This document shows, piece after piece, positions 17,661 through 27,444 of a DNA stretch of 64,000 nt. Source of the DNA: [Haemophilus] felis (GTDB lineage: Bacteria > Pseudomonadota > Gammaproteobacteria > Enterobacterales > Pasteurellaceae). The notes below the pieces were generated by a model. It made no database searches and was not told the origin of the DNA. It saw only the letters and a list, made by a program, of their open reading frames with translations. Within the stretch, counting starts at the first letter, position 1. Each line of letters starts with the position of its first letter. The position numbers and the translations under genes are program-made. The stretch is taken from NCBI GenBank assembly GCA_002015125.1, contig MUYB01000005.1, positions 13,541-77,540 of the forward strand. The letters run 5' to 3'.

Positions 17661-18836
17661 TTAATGCCCAATAGCGAACCAGTAAGCATAGTCTTCACTA
17701 GGTCTCGCGCCTTCAAATAAAGTAAATTCGCGATTGTTGTGAATATAAGCAGTCCAAACTGAGCCATTATCAAAATTGTGAAGATTACAGGTAGCTACCA
17801 GCATAAATGCGTTGTTTGGGAAAGCAATATTAAACAGTGTTTTTACACTGTCTCTTGCCCGCCCCCACTGTAAAATCAATCCGTTTGGTAATTTCGTCCA
17901 ACCTGCTCCAGCGAGATTTTGTGCAAACCCATTATGTTGATTAATTAATTTAACAACCTCTGGATTAAAATCCGTAATCTGGCTTACTGTATGAGTGTGA
18001 ACTCTATCTGCTTTATCTTGCAAATTCTGCGCTAATTGGCTATTGTCAGTGCGTTTCCATTCCGACCAGCTGTTATTGTTGCTTGCGGTTTGCCAGCGTT
18101 CGTATGTTTCGCCTGAATAGTGTCGTCTGAAAATCTGATGACACCAGCTTTCATTGCCTGCCCCGCCTGTAATCACTTGCAGATTGCCTGTAAAGCCTTG
18201 CGATTGTCGCGCGCCCTCTTTAGGGCGGTTGTAGCTGTTGTGAATGGAATTAATGGAATAAATCCCTGCAGTGCGGTAGTCGTTTAGGTTGCCTGTGGCG
18301 GTTCTCAGTTGAAAATCCGTAATGCCGTAACCTGCAAGGGTGGTCGCTGGGCTTTGTTTGCTGTTGGCTAAATCATAAGCGTTTTTCACCGCTCTTGAGG
18401 TGGCGACCGTGTCGGAACTGTTGCTGTTGGTAGCGCTGGATTTTTTGCTATTGGGAATAAAATCCAAATTCGCAGTGCGCCTTTCAAGCAGGTCTTTAAC
18501 CGCTTTAATGGCTTTCGGCGTCGCCGCTTTAGTTTCATCTTCGCTATCCGTAGCATTAGATAGCTGCACCTTACCTGCAATGGCAAGACTGGCTGTAGGG
18601 ATATTGTTGTTTATCACCGATTGAATCGCTTGGTAAATTTGTGTTTTTTGGCTAGGAATAGGGGTAAGTTGCGCTTGTTGAAGCAGGTATTTAAACTCCT
18701 CGCCAAAATCACGAAGATGAGCCTGCACATCATTAAGCCACACATCTGTTACCCTTGTCCCTTGCTCACCTGTGGCTGGGTTGCCGTTGTGGAACAAACC
18801 GTCCGTGGATTGTATTTGTGGAAGTAAATCTTTCAT
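17661..18836 (-). CDS. Tail fibre protein
   Basis: 391 residues. The N-terminal part (about 1-110) has the baseplate-attachment type of sequence seen in Mu-like fibres (LPQIQSTDGLFHNGNPATGEQ), then fibre repeats (ATGNLNDYRTAGIY, YERWQTASNNNSWSEW) and a gp53-like C-terminal domain (LPNGLILQWGRA, FPNNAF). It binds the host surface. It lies directly after the baseplate genes, as in Mu, and is the usual host-range determinant. Confidence 0.85.
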   Translation of the reverse strand: MKDLLPQIQSTDGLFHNGNPATGEQGTRVTDVWLNDVQAHLRDFGEEFKYLLQQAQLTPIPSQKTQIYQAIQSVINNNIPTASLAIAGKVQLSNATDSEDETKAATPKAIKAVKDLLERRTANLDFIPNSKKSSATNSNSSDTVATSRAVKNAYDLANSKQSPATTLAGYGITDFQLRTATGNLNDYRTAGIYSINSIHNSYNRPKEGARQSQGFTGNLQVITGGAGNESWCHQIFRRHYSGETYERWQTASNNNSWSEWKRTDNSQLAQNLQDKADRVHTHTVSQITDFNPEVVKLINQHNGFAQNLAGAGWTKLPNGLILQWGRARDSVKTLFNIAFPNNAFMLVATCNLHNFDNGSVWTAYIHNNREFTLFEGARPSEDYAYWFAIGH

Positions 18837-18863
18837 CGCTAATCTCTCTTTGGTTGTTTGAGG

Positions 18864-19451
18864 TTATTGGGTTTGATAAGCAAAATAACAGTAAGTGTGC
18901 GCAGGTTTTAAATCGCGGAAAAACTCTTCCACAATAGGGTCGCCAAAACTGACCAGTGAATCACCTGCAACCGAATTCCATGCCCTGAAATACACAATAT
19001 TGTCATCGCCATTAACGACCGTAACTCGCCATATAAAGATTAAGTTTTCCCGTGGTTCATCTTGAAACAAATTGATATCACCCAAATTAGGCAAATCATT
19101 TTGTAATGGTGAAAATTCTTTGATTTCAATGTGATAACCAATACTCTCGGCAAGTTTGGTAAAATAAGGAATAGAAAGCCCGCCCAGTGCGTTAAGCTGA
19201 ATAATGACCCGCTTAACCCGTTCTTGATAAGACTTACTGAAATTCGGTTTAATACCGCACACCCGCTCCCAGTCGGCAAGCATTTGCCCTGAGGTGTTAG
19301 GAACAACGGCGTTGAGCATATCTATTGCGTTTTGCTGTAAACGCTCAAAGGCGCCGCCATCCACTTCGCATTGAATTAAAAAACGCTCGCCATTGATTTG
19401 ATAACTTACGGGCGGATAAAGCTGACTGAGCGCGGTTTTATAGGCGTTCAT
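18864..19451 (-). CDS. Mu gp48-like baseplate protein (DUF2313)
   Basis: 195 residues, starting MNAYKTALSQLYPPVSY. Family members (YmfQ/gp48) sit between baseplate protein gp47 and the fibre and help attach fibres. The start overlaps the gp47 stop by one base. Conserved order supports the call. Confidence 0.8.
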   Translation of the reverse strand: MNAYKTALSQLYPPVSYQINGERFLIQCEVDGGAFERLQQNAIDMLNAVVPNTSGQMLADWERVCGIKPNFSKSYQERVKRVIIQLNALGGLSIPYFTKLAESIGYHIEIKEFSPLQNDLPNLGDINLFQDEPRENLIFIWRVTVVNGDDNIVYFRAWNSVAGDSLVSFGDPIVEEFFRDLKPAHTYCYFAYQTQ

Positions 19452-20515
19452 TAATCCATCTCCGTTACTGTTACCCTACCCAATCTAAACCACTCAATTT
19501 TGCTTATGGTATCTGCTTTGCGATTGACTACTGGTGTGGTAAAGCGACGGTCAACCACGCCAATAAGGTTATTAACCACCGCTTCACATTGAGAAACAAT
19601 TAAATCGTCGCCCAGAATAAGGGTTTTAAAATAATCACTTAAGGCTTTTTCAATGGTGCTTTTAGCCTCCGTAAGCGTTAGCCCAGATAGACGCACCTGC
19701 ATAGTAAAATCCACTTGAGTAACATCGGGCGGCACCACCTTTGATTCAATCGCCATTACAGATCGCACTTCATCAATAAAACGCTGACAACGCTCAATGG
19801 TTTCGCTGCTCGGAATATTATTATTGGACGTAATCGCAATATCTACCGTCCCTAAACCACGACGCAACGGGTACACATAAGCCGCATCCACACCGTCTAC
19901 CGATAACGCCCAGTTGCGATAATCATAGCGATTACCGCCTGCTGGCGGTCGACGAATAAGTTCGAGCAAGCGCTCCAGTAATGAGCTGTCACTTTCTGCA
20001 TCAGTACCGCCTAAAATATGATTGAGCACCACCTCAGTTTGCACACCTGCAGGCGCAGACATAAAGTTAGCTTTAGTAGCATGGAGAATATTTTGATTTG
20101 CGCCTGTGGCAAGGGAGCGTACCGCAATAGTCACACGACCTGAACTATCAATCACCGCGCTTTCCAAGGTCTCATAAAAACGATTGTCTTCGGTTTTAAT
20201 TTGTAAACCAGCTTTAATTTGCGCATTTTCATTGCCTGTTATGGTCGCACCTTGTCCACTTGCATAAGTAGCATTACGACGACGCAAACCACGCAAAGAG
20301 GCGTGCTTTTCTAAAAAATCCGTATCCGCCGTATCGGGGAAAAATTGTTTGATAATCCATTTCTGATGAGCATATAACCCCTCTGCCACTGCACTAAGAG
20401 CAGAGGCACGAGCGTAATTATCGCTATCAACACTGACATCCGCTTTAGGATCTAAGGCTTGATAGTCTCGCAAAATCGCCTTGCGAATCTCCTCAAGCGT
20501 TGGCACAAATAACAT
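19451..20515 (-). CDS. Baseplate J-like protein (Mu gp47)
   Basis: 354 residues of the baseplate J family: an N-terminal helical part, then GGTDAESDSSLLERLLELIRRPPAGGNRYDYRNWA, the family's hallmark, shown here in two overlapping parts (GGTDAESDSSLLERLLE and RRPPAGGNRYDYRNWA). It forms wedge subunits around the tail hub. Followed without a gap by gp48. Confidence 0.9.
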   Translation of the reverse strand: MLFVPTLEEIRKAILRDYQALDPKADVSVDSDNYARASALSAVAEGLYAHQKWIIKQFFPDTADTDFLEKHASLRGLRRRNATYASGQGATITGNENAQIKAGLQIKTEDNRFYETLESAVIDSSGRVTIAVRSLATGANQNILHATKANFMSAPAGVQTEVVLNHILGGTDAESDSSLLERLLELIRRPPAGGNRYDYRNWALSVDGVDAAYVYPLRRGLGTVDIAITSNNNIPSSETIERCQRFIDEVRSVMAIESKVVPPDVTQVDFTMQVRLSGLTLTEAKSTIEKALSDYFKTLILGDDLIVSQCEAVVNNLIGVVDRRFTTPVVNRKADTISKIEWFRLGRVTVTEMD

Positions 20516-20539
20516 AATTAAACCTCGTTTAAATCCAAT

Positions 20540-20890
20540 TTAAATGAGCTTCACAGGGTGCTTGAACTCAAATCCATTGCCACGGTTATCCTCAACGGAA
20601 ATGGTTAAAATCAAGGTGCTGTTATGAGGTTGCGCATAAGATACTGTGATATTTTTTGCGCGACCATCATCCAGTAAAGGTTGCAATGCTTCTTCTGCAT
20701 ATTGCTGAGCTAGCAATCCCACTCGCTCCACGTCTTTTTCACGTTGCAGTAAATGGAGCAGAGAACCTACGCGCCCATCTGCCCACCAAGAACCCAATGG
20801 TGTTGTTAATCGGATATACACGGCATTTTGCAATGTACTGATTTGTTTATCGGTATAGTCCCCGCTGAGCGGGCTGATTTCTCTGTCCAT
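20540..20890 (-). CDS. Mu gp46-like baseplate wedge protein
   Basis: 116 residues related to gp46/GPW-gp25 wedge proteins (TPLGSWWADGRVGSLLHLL near residue 31). It acts in the baseplate wedge. Between it and gp45 is a 108-base gap with only a 16-codon ATG frame (about 20939-20989), too short to call. Confidence 0.8.
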   Translation of the reverse strand: MDREISPLSGDYTDKQISTLQNAVYIRLTTPLGSWWADGRVGSLLHLLQREKDVERVGLLAQQYAEEALQPLLDDGRAKNITVSYAQPHNSTLILTISVEDNRGNGFEFKHPVKLI

Positions 20891-20998
20891 GTTGATAGAG
20901 TAAAGGAAGGAAAGAAAAGAAAGGCGGTGAGAGGGTTCAACGTTCAGGATGTGATTCAGGTTTACCGTCGGAACGCCAAGGCGGCATTCCTAAAGTGA

Positions 20999-21682
20999 TT
21001 ATTGCGGTCCGCCCGTAGAGCCGCCACTGTCACTCGGGTGAGTATGCCCTGTAAGAGAAATACCGCTCGCGATAACATCGCTATCCGTGGTGTAGCTACC
21101 GCCAGTTTGACTAATATTGCCATTAAAGGAAGCGCCGCTGCCACCTGAAATTGCCATACCGCCATTGCCATTGATCACGCCTTGGGCGGTGAATATGGCT
21201 GAGGTTTCAAGTTTTGGGGTAGTAAAATCTGCTGAAGATGAAGCAGAAGTCTGATAGGTTTGGCAATTCAACTGATAGCTTTTGCAGGTTAGCTTAAACA
21301 CATCGCAATCCACTTCAATTAAGCGCCCCTGCTTTAAGATAATGGTGCTACCGCTCTGGTCATAAACCGCCACCTCGCCACCTTGTAAATTTTTTACGCG
21401 AAAACTCCCGTTTTCCGTGGCGATAACAATGCTATGGGTGGTTTTACCGCCCACAGGCAACACCACTACTTGAGTGCCCGCAGGCGGTACAGAAGTGAAC
21501 CCAAACTGTTGCATAAACTCCACATCTTGTAAGGTTTCTTCTGCTAATCCTGATACTTGCACTTTTTGGATATTATCTGCACTTTTAACTAAATTAAGCA
21601 CACCACGAAAAGCAAGGCGCACATCATACAATGTATTATTGATTTTCTCTTGCAATTTACGCCCCAAATTTCTCATTCCCAA
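20999..21682 (-). CDS. Baseplate spike protein (Mu gp45, gpV-like)
   Basis: 227 residues. An OB-fold domain (about 60-130) precedes a long beta-helical, Ser/Thr/Gly-rich region. The end carries TGHTHPSDSGG, the HxH metal-binding apex of Mu- and P2-type membrane-piercing spikes. It is the tip of the contractile tail. Overlaps gpP by 10 bases. Confidence 0.88.
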   Translation of the reverse strand: MGMRNLGRKLQEKINNTLYDVRLAFRGVLNLVKSADNIQKVQVSGLAEETLQDVEFMQQFGFTSVPPAGTQVVVLPVGGKTTHSIVIATENGSFRVKNLQGGEVAVYDQSGSTIILKQGRLIEVDCDVFKLTCKSYQLNCQTYQTSASSSADFTTPKLETSAIFTAQGVINGNGGMAISGGSGASFNGNISQTGGSYTTDSDVIASGISLTGHTHPSDSGGSTGGPQ

Positions 21683-22812
21683 CCTCCTTTACCATCAGAT
21701 ACTAGCAACTTGCCTTGGGTTTGTTTTTTCCGCCATCCTTGCCCTTGCTTGCTCTCTCGTTTTGGCTTGTAAACATCGGGGGTCCAAACACCATCTTGCT
21801 TAAAGCGTAACTCTGTTTGCGTACCGCCACTACGTGAAAGCATGAATCGACGCCCCATTAAAAAGAAAATATCATCAATGCCATATTCTTCGCAGTAAAT
21901 ATACACCCGCTGACCGGGCATCCATAATTCCCCTTTTTGGGTTTTATGGTCTGGTACAGTAATGGTTAAATTAAAGGTCTCTAATTTGGTGTCAGATAGG
22001 TATTTCTTCGCCCATTTTTGCAATACCGCCAAATCTTCCACATCAGGCACAACCACGGTTTTGGGTTTATAGGTTTTAATGTCAGGATTTTTATATACCC
22101 ATTTTAAATCGTTTTTATTATCATCCCCCGAGCGCCCGTGGCGTTGCGCTAAAAAGGTCACCTCGCTAAAGGCTTGCGACACATCAAAGGTTAAATTCCC
22201 TTGAGAGAAATTATTGCGCTCTGCGCCATTGGTTTTAAAGCATAATAAACTTGCCACGGGTGCCACCGAATAATCTGCACCGCCAATCGTTAACACACCA
22301 TTTGGCTCAAACCACGCATGCAACCCAGCGGAATTGGCACAGCGCACCACGGCATTCCATGCGGTTTCGCCAATATCGATATCAATTTTATCCAAGGTAG
22401 GATTTTCTTTTGCTTTTAGCGCCACCTGATTAATGCCCAAAGGTGAAACAATTTTTTTAACCGCATCAAGCAAGCTCAACCCTTTTACATTGGTAATAGG
22501 TGCCGAACAGTCAACTAAAATCGCAGCTTTATCTCGCCCATTTAAGCTAAAAGTACGACTGGTTTTGCTAAAACCATGAGAGGTGGTATCCACAATGCCA
22601 GTCAATACCAACTCACCATTAATTTTAACCTTAACCTCTTTGCCAGTGAAATTGGGGATTTTTGTCTCAGAAGAAGGAACGCCAATATCAAACTTGAAGG
22701 CATCGGCAGCAATTAAAAAATCACTGTCAATATCATAGGATTTCCAGTGTTTATGCGCCTTACCGTCGATTTCAACGACAACTTCATTATGAAAAGGATA
22801 ATTATCTTGCAT
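21673..22812 (-). CDS. Baseplate hub protein (Mu gpP/gp44)
   Basis: 379 residues. Contains the hub-type segments VKVKINGELVLTGIVDT and the late GRRFMLSRSGGTQTELRF, features of Mu gpP and gpD-like hubs. It links spike, baseplate and tail tube. Overlaps gpN (11 bases) and gp45 (10 bases). Confidence 0.85.
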   Translation of the reverse strand: MQDNYPFHNEVVVEIDGKAHKHWKSYDIDSDFLIAADAFKFDIGVPSSETKIPNFTGKEVKVKINGELVLTGIVDTTSHGFSKTSRTFSLNGRDKAAILVDCSAPITNVKGLSLLDAVKKIVSPLGINQVALKAKENPTLDKIDIDIGETAWNAVVRCANSAGLHAWFEPNGVLTIGGADYSVAPVASLLCFKTNGAERNNFSQGNLTFDVSQAFSEVTFLAQRHGRSGDDNKNDLKWVYKNPDIKTYKPKTVVVPDVEDLAVLQKWAKKYLSDTKLETFNLTITVPDHKTQKGELWMPGQRVYIYCEEYGIDDIFFLMGRRFMLSRSGGTQTELRFKQDGVWTPDVYKPKRESKQGQGWRKKQTQGKLLVSDGKGGWE

Positions 22813-24121
22813 AGCTATTTAACACCTCACCACGCTGAATAAAATTAGGCTGACGAATATGCGCATTTAAACGCAGCAATTCTTGCGCGCGTCGATAGTC
22901 GCCATAAAAGACATGCGCCACTTGTTGAATAGTGCCATCTATCTCCACTGTACGAACAATTAAGGGTGGTTTACGATTAATTGCCGCAAGGGCAAGTTGG
23001 GTGATGTATTGCCCTTGTTTGCGCAACCCCTCGCTAACAAGATGTGTTTGAGTATAAAGCCCTGTATTCGGCACAGAAAAATCAACACTCGGCCTTTCTT
23101 CTTTCGCTAGCGTGCGCACGCTGTTTAAGGTTTTTAAAATCTGTAACCGCACTTTGGTCGCCGCATACTCAATATCGCTCGGCAATAAAGTAGAGTCTTG
23201 CATAAAATCCGTGGCAATTTTGACCAAACTGGCACTGCAGGCTAATTGCAAGACACAACGTACCTCTTTCACATCTTGTGCGCTCAATGTGTTAGTGCGA
23301 GTCGCCACTCTGCTAGGTTTTAAGGATTGCACGGTAGCGCCTGAAACCAACATAGCAGGAATCCCTTCCACGGTTTTAATGCTACGCAGCACTTCTTCGA
23401 ACTTGGCACGAGGGGTAAGTTCTACCCTTTCTGCAATTTGAGTTAATCCTAGCTCAACCATGGTTAAAATATCTTTACAGGCAGCCTGGGTTTGAGACTG
23501 AAAAATGGCTGAGTTAATATGAGGGGAAAGCGAAAATTTCCCTTGGTCAATATCAAATAAATCTCGCAATTGCTCATATACACCAAATACCGCGCCCCCC
23601 AATAGACGTTCTTTGACATTACGCGCAAAAGCAACATATTCTATCACCGTAGCGAATAACCCCTGCACTTCATCAATAAAATCCTCTAATTGATTCAACA
23701 GGGCATCAATTTTTGATAACAAACCATTTTCATCTAAGAAAATCGGCTTGGCTGGCGTTGCCTCTCGAAACACTAAATCTAAGGTAACATAATCGGCGTA
23801 TTCCGCATCGTGATGAAACTGCATCGACACACAAAGCATATTTGGCAAACGTCCACGAATCGGATGCACCAACACATCAGGACCTTGTTTTTTCATTTGT
23901 TCTAGGCATTTTTTAAACTGGGTAAAATAACCCTCGCCATAAAACACGGCACTCATTCGCACCTTAAGGGGGTTTAACCCTAAATCCTCCAAGTCCGCCC
24001 CATTAACAAAAGGGTAGCTATGTTCAATAACCGCTCGCTCTAGGCTATCATCCACATTAAACACATCGAAGCGTACACCACGATAGGAAGCACGCTGAAT
24101 TGGCATTGTCCAACCTCTCAT
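22802..24121 (-). CDS. Mu gpN-like tail/DNA circularisation protein
   Basis: 439 residues from the ATG at 24121, one base after the tape-measure stop; the longer frame to 24184 would overlap that gene by 62 bases. PIQRASYRGVRFDVFNVDD begins the domain shared with Mu gpN (DNA circularisation N-terminal domain). In Mu-like phages it is a tail hub component; the name reflects an old assignment. Uptake signal at 23146. Confidence 0.85.
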   Translation of the reverse strand: MRGWTMPIQRASYRGVRFDVFNVDDSLERAVIEHSYPFVNGADLEDLGLNPLKVRMSAVFYGEGYFTQFKKCLEQMKKQGPDVLVHPIRGRLPNMLCVSMQFHHDAEYADYVTLDLVFREATPAKPIFLDENGLLSKIDALLNQLEDFIDEVQGLFATVIEYVAFARNVKERLLGGAVFGVYEQLRDLFDIDQGKFSLSPHINSAIFQSQTQAACKDILTMVELGLTQIAERVELTPRAKFEEVLRSIKTVEGIPAMLVSGATVQSLKPSRVATRTNTLSAQDVKEVRCVLQLACSASLVKIATDFMQDSTLLPSDIEYAATKVRLQILKTLNSVRTLAKEERPSVDFSVPNTGLYTQTHLVSEGLRKQGQYITQLALAAINRKPPLIVRTVEIDGTIQQVAHVFYGDYRRAQELLRLNAHIRQPNFIQRGEVLNSYAR

Positions 24122-24122
24122 A

Positions 24123-26414
24123 TTATTCCCTCGCTGATTGACGATATTGATTTTCAGACACCGCCTCTGCCACAGCGCGACCATCTAATTCCACGGTAAT
24201 ATGCGTATTAATAGTATGCTGTTGGTTTTGCAATGCAGTAGTTAATCCTTGTTGAATTTGCGCACCAAATTGATTTAGTTCTGGTTGTGAAATTTCCGCA
24301 ATACGCTGATTATTACGAATCACTCGGTCTGCAAATTCATCAGGGGATAAGGTGCCTTGCTCCATACGAGCTTTAGCAACAGCGTTATCTTGTCGCAATG
24401 CTGCGATTTCATAAGCGCCGTGATAGTTAATGCTTGATTTTTCGGCAGGTTTGCCATAGCCTGTCGGCGTTGGTTGAAAGGTTGTGGCACGCTGAGTATC
24501 TGACCACATAGCGCGATAGGCTTTTTCCGCTAGGGGTTTGCGCTTTTCCTCTACGGCTTCTTGTTGCGCAAAATAGTTATCCTTGCTTTCAGCGGCTACC
24601 ATTAAACCTGTGAGGGCTAAGCCGCCAACACTTAAAAAACGACCGCCTAATTTCATCAACCCTTTACCCTTTGAGGCAAGAGAACCAGTGCTTTTTGCCG
24701 CGCTCCCCATTCTTCCCCCGCCAATACCGCCTAGCATATCACCCACGGCACCAGCGCCTGCCTTTCCACTTAATAATTTTAAGGAACCTGCCGCAACCAC
24801 CGCAGCTGCGCTAAGCGCCCCCACCACAGATCCTGCGGTAAGTAATGTAGTAGTTAAATCAGGATAGGTTTTAGCATATTGTGCCAGTTTACTGCTCGTA
24901 TCGCCCAGTGCATCGTTAAAGCCCTTAATCCCCTTCATCTGCGCAAAATCAAGGTTATTCTGGGCATCCTCCACCTTATAATCATTAGTGCTAGCAATGA
25001 CAGCGTGAGAAGTTTCTATGGCGCCCCCGCCATTCTTCACGCTTTTTTCCACTTCCGCACCTAATTGAACATTGTTACGAATACCCAATAACGCCATTAG
25101 GGCCTGTCTATCAGAGACAATTTTCCCAATTGCCGTTCCCTCTATTAAATTTGTCATTTGATCTAATAAGGTTTTTTGATCTTCTTTTTTGGCGGTTTTT
25201 AATTTTTCCTGCAAGGCTTTGTAATTTTCATCTTCGCCAATCACCTGATCCACAATACCCATAAAGGCTTGCAGAGAGTCTTTCCCTTGGGCTTTTTGCG
25301 CTTCCATTGATTTAATAAAATCAATGCCATGCTCTTTACCATCCTTGCCTTTAATTTTAAGATTTTTAAAGCGATCATTCGTTTCTTTGGAAGTGAGCTT
25401 GCCCAGTAAATTCACTAAGTTATTGCCCGCTTCGTCACTATTGCCTGCAGTTACTCTTGCTTGCTGGTTCGCTACTAAAAGCGCCTCAAAACCTGCCATA
25501 CCAGATAAGCCTGCGGATTTTGCCGCTGCCATTTGTTGTGGTAGCCAGCGTGCCATATCCGCCAATTCGAAATTCCCTGCCTGTCCTGCGGCGACGGCTT
25601 TGTCTAGCACCTCGCCAATTTGACTTTCATCAATGCCAAACTGCTGCATTGCGGAAATCGCAATTTTGGATAAATCCGCTGTGCTTGCACCTGTAGCAAC
25701 CGCCCCTTTTTGCAAGGTAGGGAGTAAATTTATGGCAGTTTGTGTGGAGACAGCCCCTGATGCTAACAGACTATCTAATGCACCCAGCGCATCCTCTTTA
25801 CTGCCACCACCCATTTCCACGGCTTTTTTTACGGCATTGTGCAGTTCTTTTTTACCTGCAATACGCCCTGCAGCATCACGCTCGGAAAAGGCAGTATTTG
25901 CGGTCATTGCCAATTGGCGGTCGTAGCTCATTTCTTTTTTCATCGGTTGAGCCATCACCATCGCCCCCGCGGTGGCGCCAGCGACCACACCAGCCACACC
26001 GCGCCCAATACCGCCTAGGCGTTGCCCCATACTGGTTTTACCCATTTCCGCATTCAGCGCCATTACTTGACGCTTATGCGCTTCCGCAGCGCGAGCAAGC
26101 TCTCGACTGGTGGCAACACCGCTATTTTTTAGACGCAAATAAGCTTGTTGAGAACGGAGGATTTCCGCTTGAATTGCACGTTCACTACGAATACCAAGTT
26201 GCTCTCGTGAACGTGCAGCTTGTTGAATTTGCGCATAACTTTGCTGGGTAATGCGTGCGGTGCGCTTGATGTCATTTTGCTGTGCGGTAGCGGTGCGTTT
26301 GGCTTGCGCCTCAATGGATTTACTGGACTTATTCGCATTATCCTGCACAGCTTTAATGGTTTTACTAGCAAAATCTTGCGCTTTAACCATTAAAGATAAA
26401 TTCAAATTTGACAT
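24123..26414 (-). CDS. Tail tape measure protein (Mu gp42)
   Basis: 763 residues. A long Ala/Gln/Lys-rich helical N-terminus (coiled coil, about 1-130) is followed by the TP901-type core (SLLASGAVSTQTAINLLPTL, QMAAAKSAGLSGMAGFEAL), a hydrophobic Gly/Ala region (about 540-625) and a C-terminal tail. It sets tail length. The preceding tail chaperone pair with a frameshift site is the usual arrangement. 763 residues predicts a tail of ordinary myovirus length. Confidence 0.9.
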   Translation of the reverse strand: MSNLNLSLMVKAQDFASKTIKAVQDNANKSSKSIEAQAKRTATAQQNDIKRTARITQQSYAQIQQAARSREQLGIRSERAIQAEILRSQQAYLRLKNSGVATSRELARAAEAHKRQVMALNAEMGKTSMGQRLGGIGRGVAGVVAGATAGAMVMAQPMKKEMSYDRQLAMTANTAFSERDAAGRIAGKKELHNAVKKAVEMGGGSKEDALGALDSLLASGAVSTQTAINLLPTLQKGAVATGASTADLSKIAISAMQQFGIDESQIGEVLDKAVAAGQAGNFELADMARWLPQQMAAAKSAGLSGMAGFEALLVANQQARVTAGNSDEAGNNLVNLLGKLTSKETNDRFKNLKIKGKDGKEHGIDFIKSMEAQKAQGKDSLQAFMGIVDQVIGEDENYKALQEKLKTAKKEDQKTLLDQMTNLIEGTAIGKIVSDRQALMALLGIRNNVQLGAEVEKSVKNGGGAIETSHAVIASTNDYKVEDAQNNLDFAQMKGIKGFNDALGDTSSKLAQYAKTYPDLTTTLLTAGSVVGALSAAAVVAAGSLKLLSGKAGAGAVGDMLGGIGGGRMGSAAKSTGSLASKGKGLMKLGGRFLSVGGLALTGLMVAAESKDNYFAQQEAVEEKRKPLAEKAYRAMWSDTQRATTFQPTPTGYGKPAEKSSINYHGAYEIAALRQDNAVAKARMEQGTLSPDEFADRVIRNNQRIAEISQPELNQFGAQIQQGLTTALQNQQHTINTHITVELDGRAVAEAVSENQYRQSARE

Positions 26415-26474
26415 AGTTAATCCCTTTTTAAATAAGCGTTAAAGCTCCTTTAAAGGCAAAATAAAAGGGGTTTA

Positions 26475-26768
26475 TCACCCCTTATTTTCCTGTGTTTGCT
26501 GTTGACTTTTACGACGGCGAAACACATAACTTTTCACCTGCTCCTTTGCTGTATTATGTGCTGTACTGTGAGATTTTATGCCTTGCTGAGCAAGATAAGT
26601 ATCAATCCATGCATTCAGCTCAATATGGCTCATTTGCCATACGGCGGTGGCGTTAAAGCCTATTTTGGCTAACAACACTACCGCATGGCGATAATTGTCA
26701 TACAGCTGCGAGAGGGTTAAGGGTTTGGTTGCGCCAAGGTGTTTGGGCTGTCCCCAGCATCGATATGC
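26475..26768 (-). CDS. Tail assembly chaperone frameshift extension (GT-type T domain)
   Basis: This frame has no start with a plausible ribosome site near its beginning (first ATG at 26678) but is open from the A-AAA-AAG site in the preceding gene. Read after a -1 slip it gives AYRCWGQPKHLGATKP..., then YDNYRHAVVLLAKIGF and a Lys/Arg/Gln-rich end, 97 residues. The fused product would be about 197 residues. This is the G/GT layout of long-tailed phages, in which the fused T domain recruits the tape measure protein encoded next. Confidence 0.65.
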   Translation of the reverse strand, partial: AYRCWGQPKHLGATKPLTLSQLYDNYRHAVVLLAKIGFNATAVWQMSHIELNAWIDTYLAQQGIKSHSTAHNTAKEQVKSYVFRRRKSQQQTQENKG

Positions 26769-27067
26769 TTTTTTCGCAAGGCACTGACAGCCTCATTGAT
26801 AATTAAGTAATCATCGGTGCTGAGGTTTTCCAGTAAATAACTTGGTTCCAATATGAACTTAGGTATGCCATGAACCTCTAATTGTGCGCACAGATAAGCC
26901 AAATCCACTAAAGCACTTTCTGCTTGAGTTAATTCCTCCTTGGCAAGACCTTGTTCCACAATCCACTCCAGCGCCTCGCACTCACCGCCAATAGTTAATA
27001 TATTGACGGAAAAATCAAAATAGCGCTTACCCTCAAAGGGTAAGCCCAATAACAAACGACCTTGCAT
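26717..27067 (-). CDS. Tail assembly chaperone (G-type; Mu gp41 position)
   Basis: 116 residues between tail tube and tape measure genes. FPFEGKRYFDF- like start (LLLGLPFEGKRYFDFSVNI) and acidic helical body fit a tail chaperone. The last 16 codons overlap the extension frame in -1, and the heptamer A-AAA-AAG spans codons 99-100. Its start overlaps the tube gene stop by one base. Confidence 0.75.
   Translation of the reverse strand: MQGRLLLGLPFEGKRYFDFSVNILTIGGECEALEWIVEQGLAKEELTQAESALVDLAYLCAQLEVHGIPKFILEPSYLLENLSTDDYLIINEAVSALRKKHIDAGDSPNTLAQPNP
26768..26774 (-). promoter_or_regulatory. Programmed -1 ribosomal frameshift site (A AAA AAG)
   Basis: On the minus strand codons CGA AAA AAG place A-AAA-AAG in the zero frame, the most slippery -1 heptamer known in E. 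coli (as in dnaX). The -1 frame then stays open for 97 codons, while the other alternative (-2) meets TGA within about 25 codons. Confidence 0.65.
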
Positions 27068-27435
27068 TATTCCACCACCTTATCAAGGGCGACCACTTGA
27101 ATCTCGCGCACTTCTTCATTGTCGATGGTATAACCGGTTCCCACTTCGGTGGTAAAGCAGCCCAAATAGGAAATACGCTGCCCATTTTCTTCCTCAATGG
27201 TTACTTTTGCGTCTTTCACATTATCCCAATCAGGCTCAGGTGTGTTTAAGGGTACAGCCACAGTTAAGGACAAGGTGTATTCAGTAATACCTTTGGCAAA
27301 ACCTTTTACTCGCCCTTTGCGGTTGATGGTTTTAACAGGTTTGCGCCCTGTAACGGTTTTAACGTCGCACTTGGTGAGGTCGATTTCTACCCCGTCCACT
27401 TCAATAATGCCAAGACTGGCAAATTCTTTAGCCAT
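27067..27435 (-). CDS. Tail tube protein (Mu gpM)
   Basis: 122 residues, starting MAKEFASLGIIEVDGVEIDL, with a beta-rich fold and the tube-family segment VKTVTGRKPVKTINRKGRVKG broken here as VKTVTGRKPVKTI. It builds the inner tube within the sheath. Located directly after the sheath gene. Confidence 0.85.
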   Translation of the reverse strand: MAKEFASLGIIEVDGVEIDLTKCDVKTVTGRKPVKTINRKGRVKGFAKGITEYTLSLTVAVPLNTPEPDWDNVKDAKVTIEEENGQRISYLGCFTTEVGTGYTIDNEEVREIQVVALDKVVE

Positions 27436-27444
27436 TTATGCCCC

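Noticed and set aside
25742-26251. 169-codon plus-strand ORF opposite the tape measure gene
   Set aside because: Shadow of the tape measure coding strand; proline- and histidine-rich, no start signals and no recognisable family.
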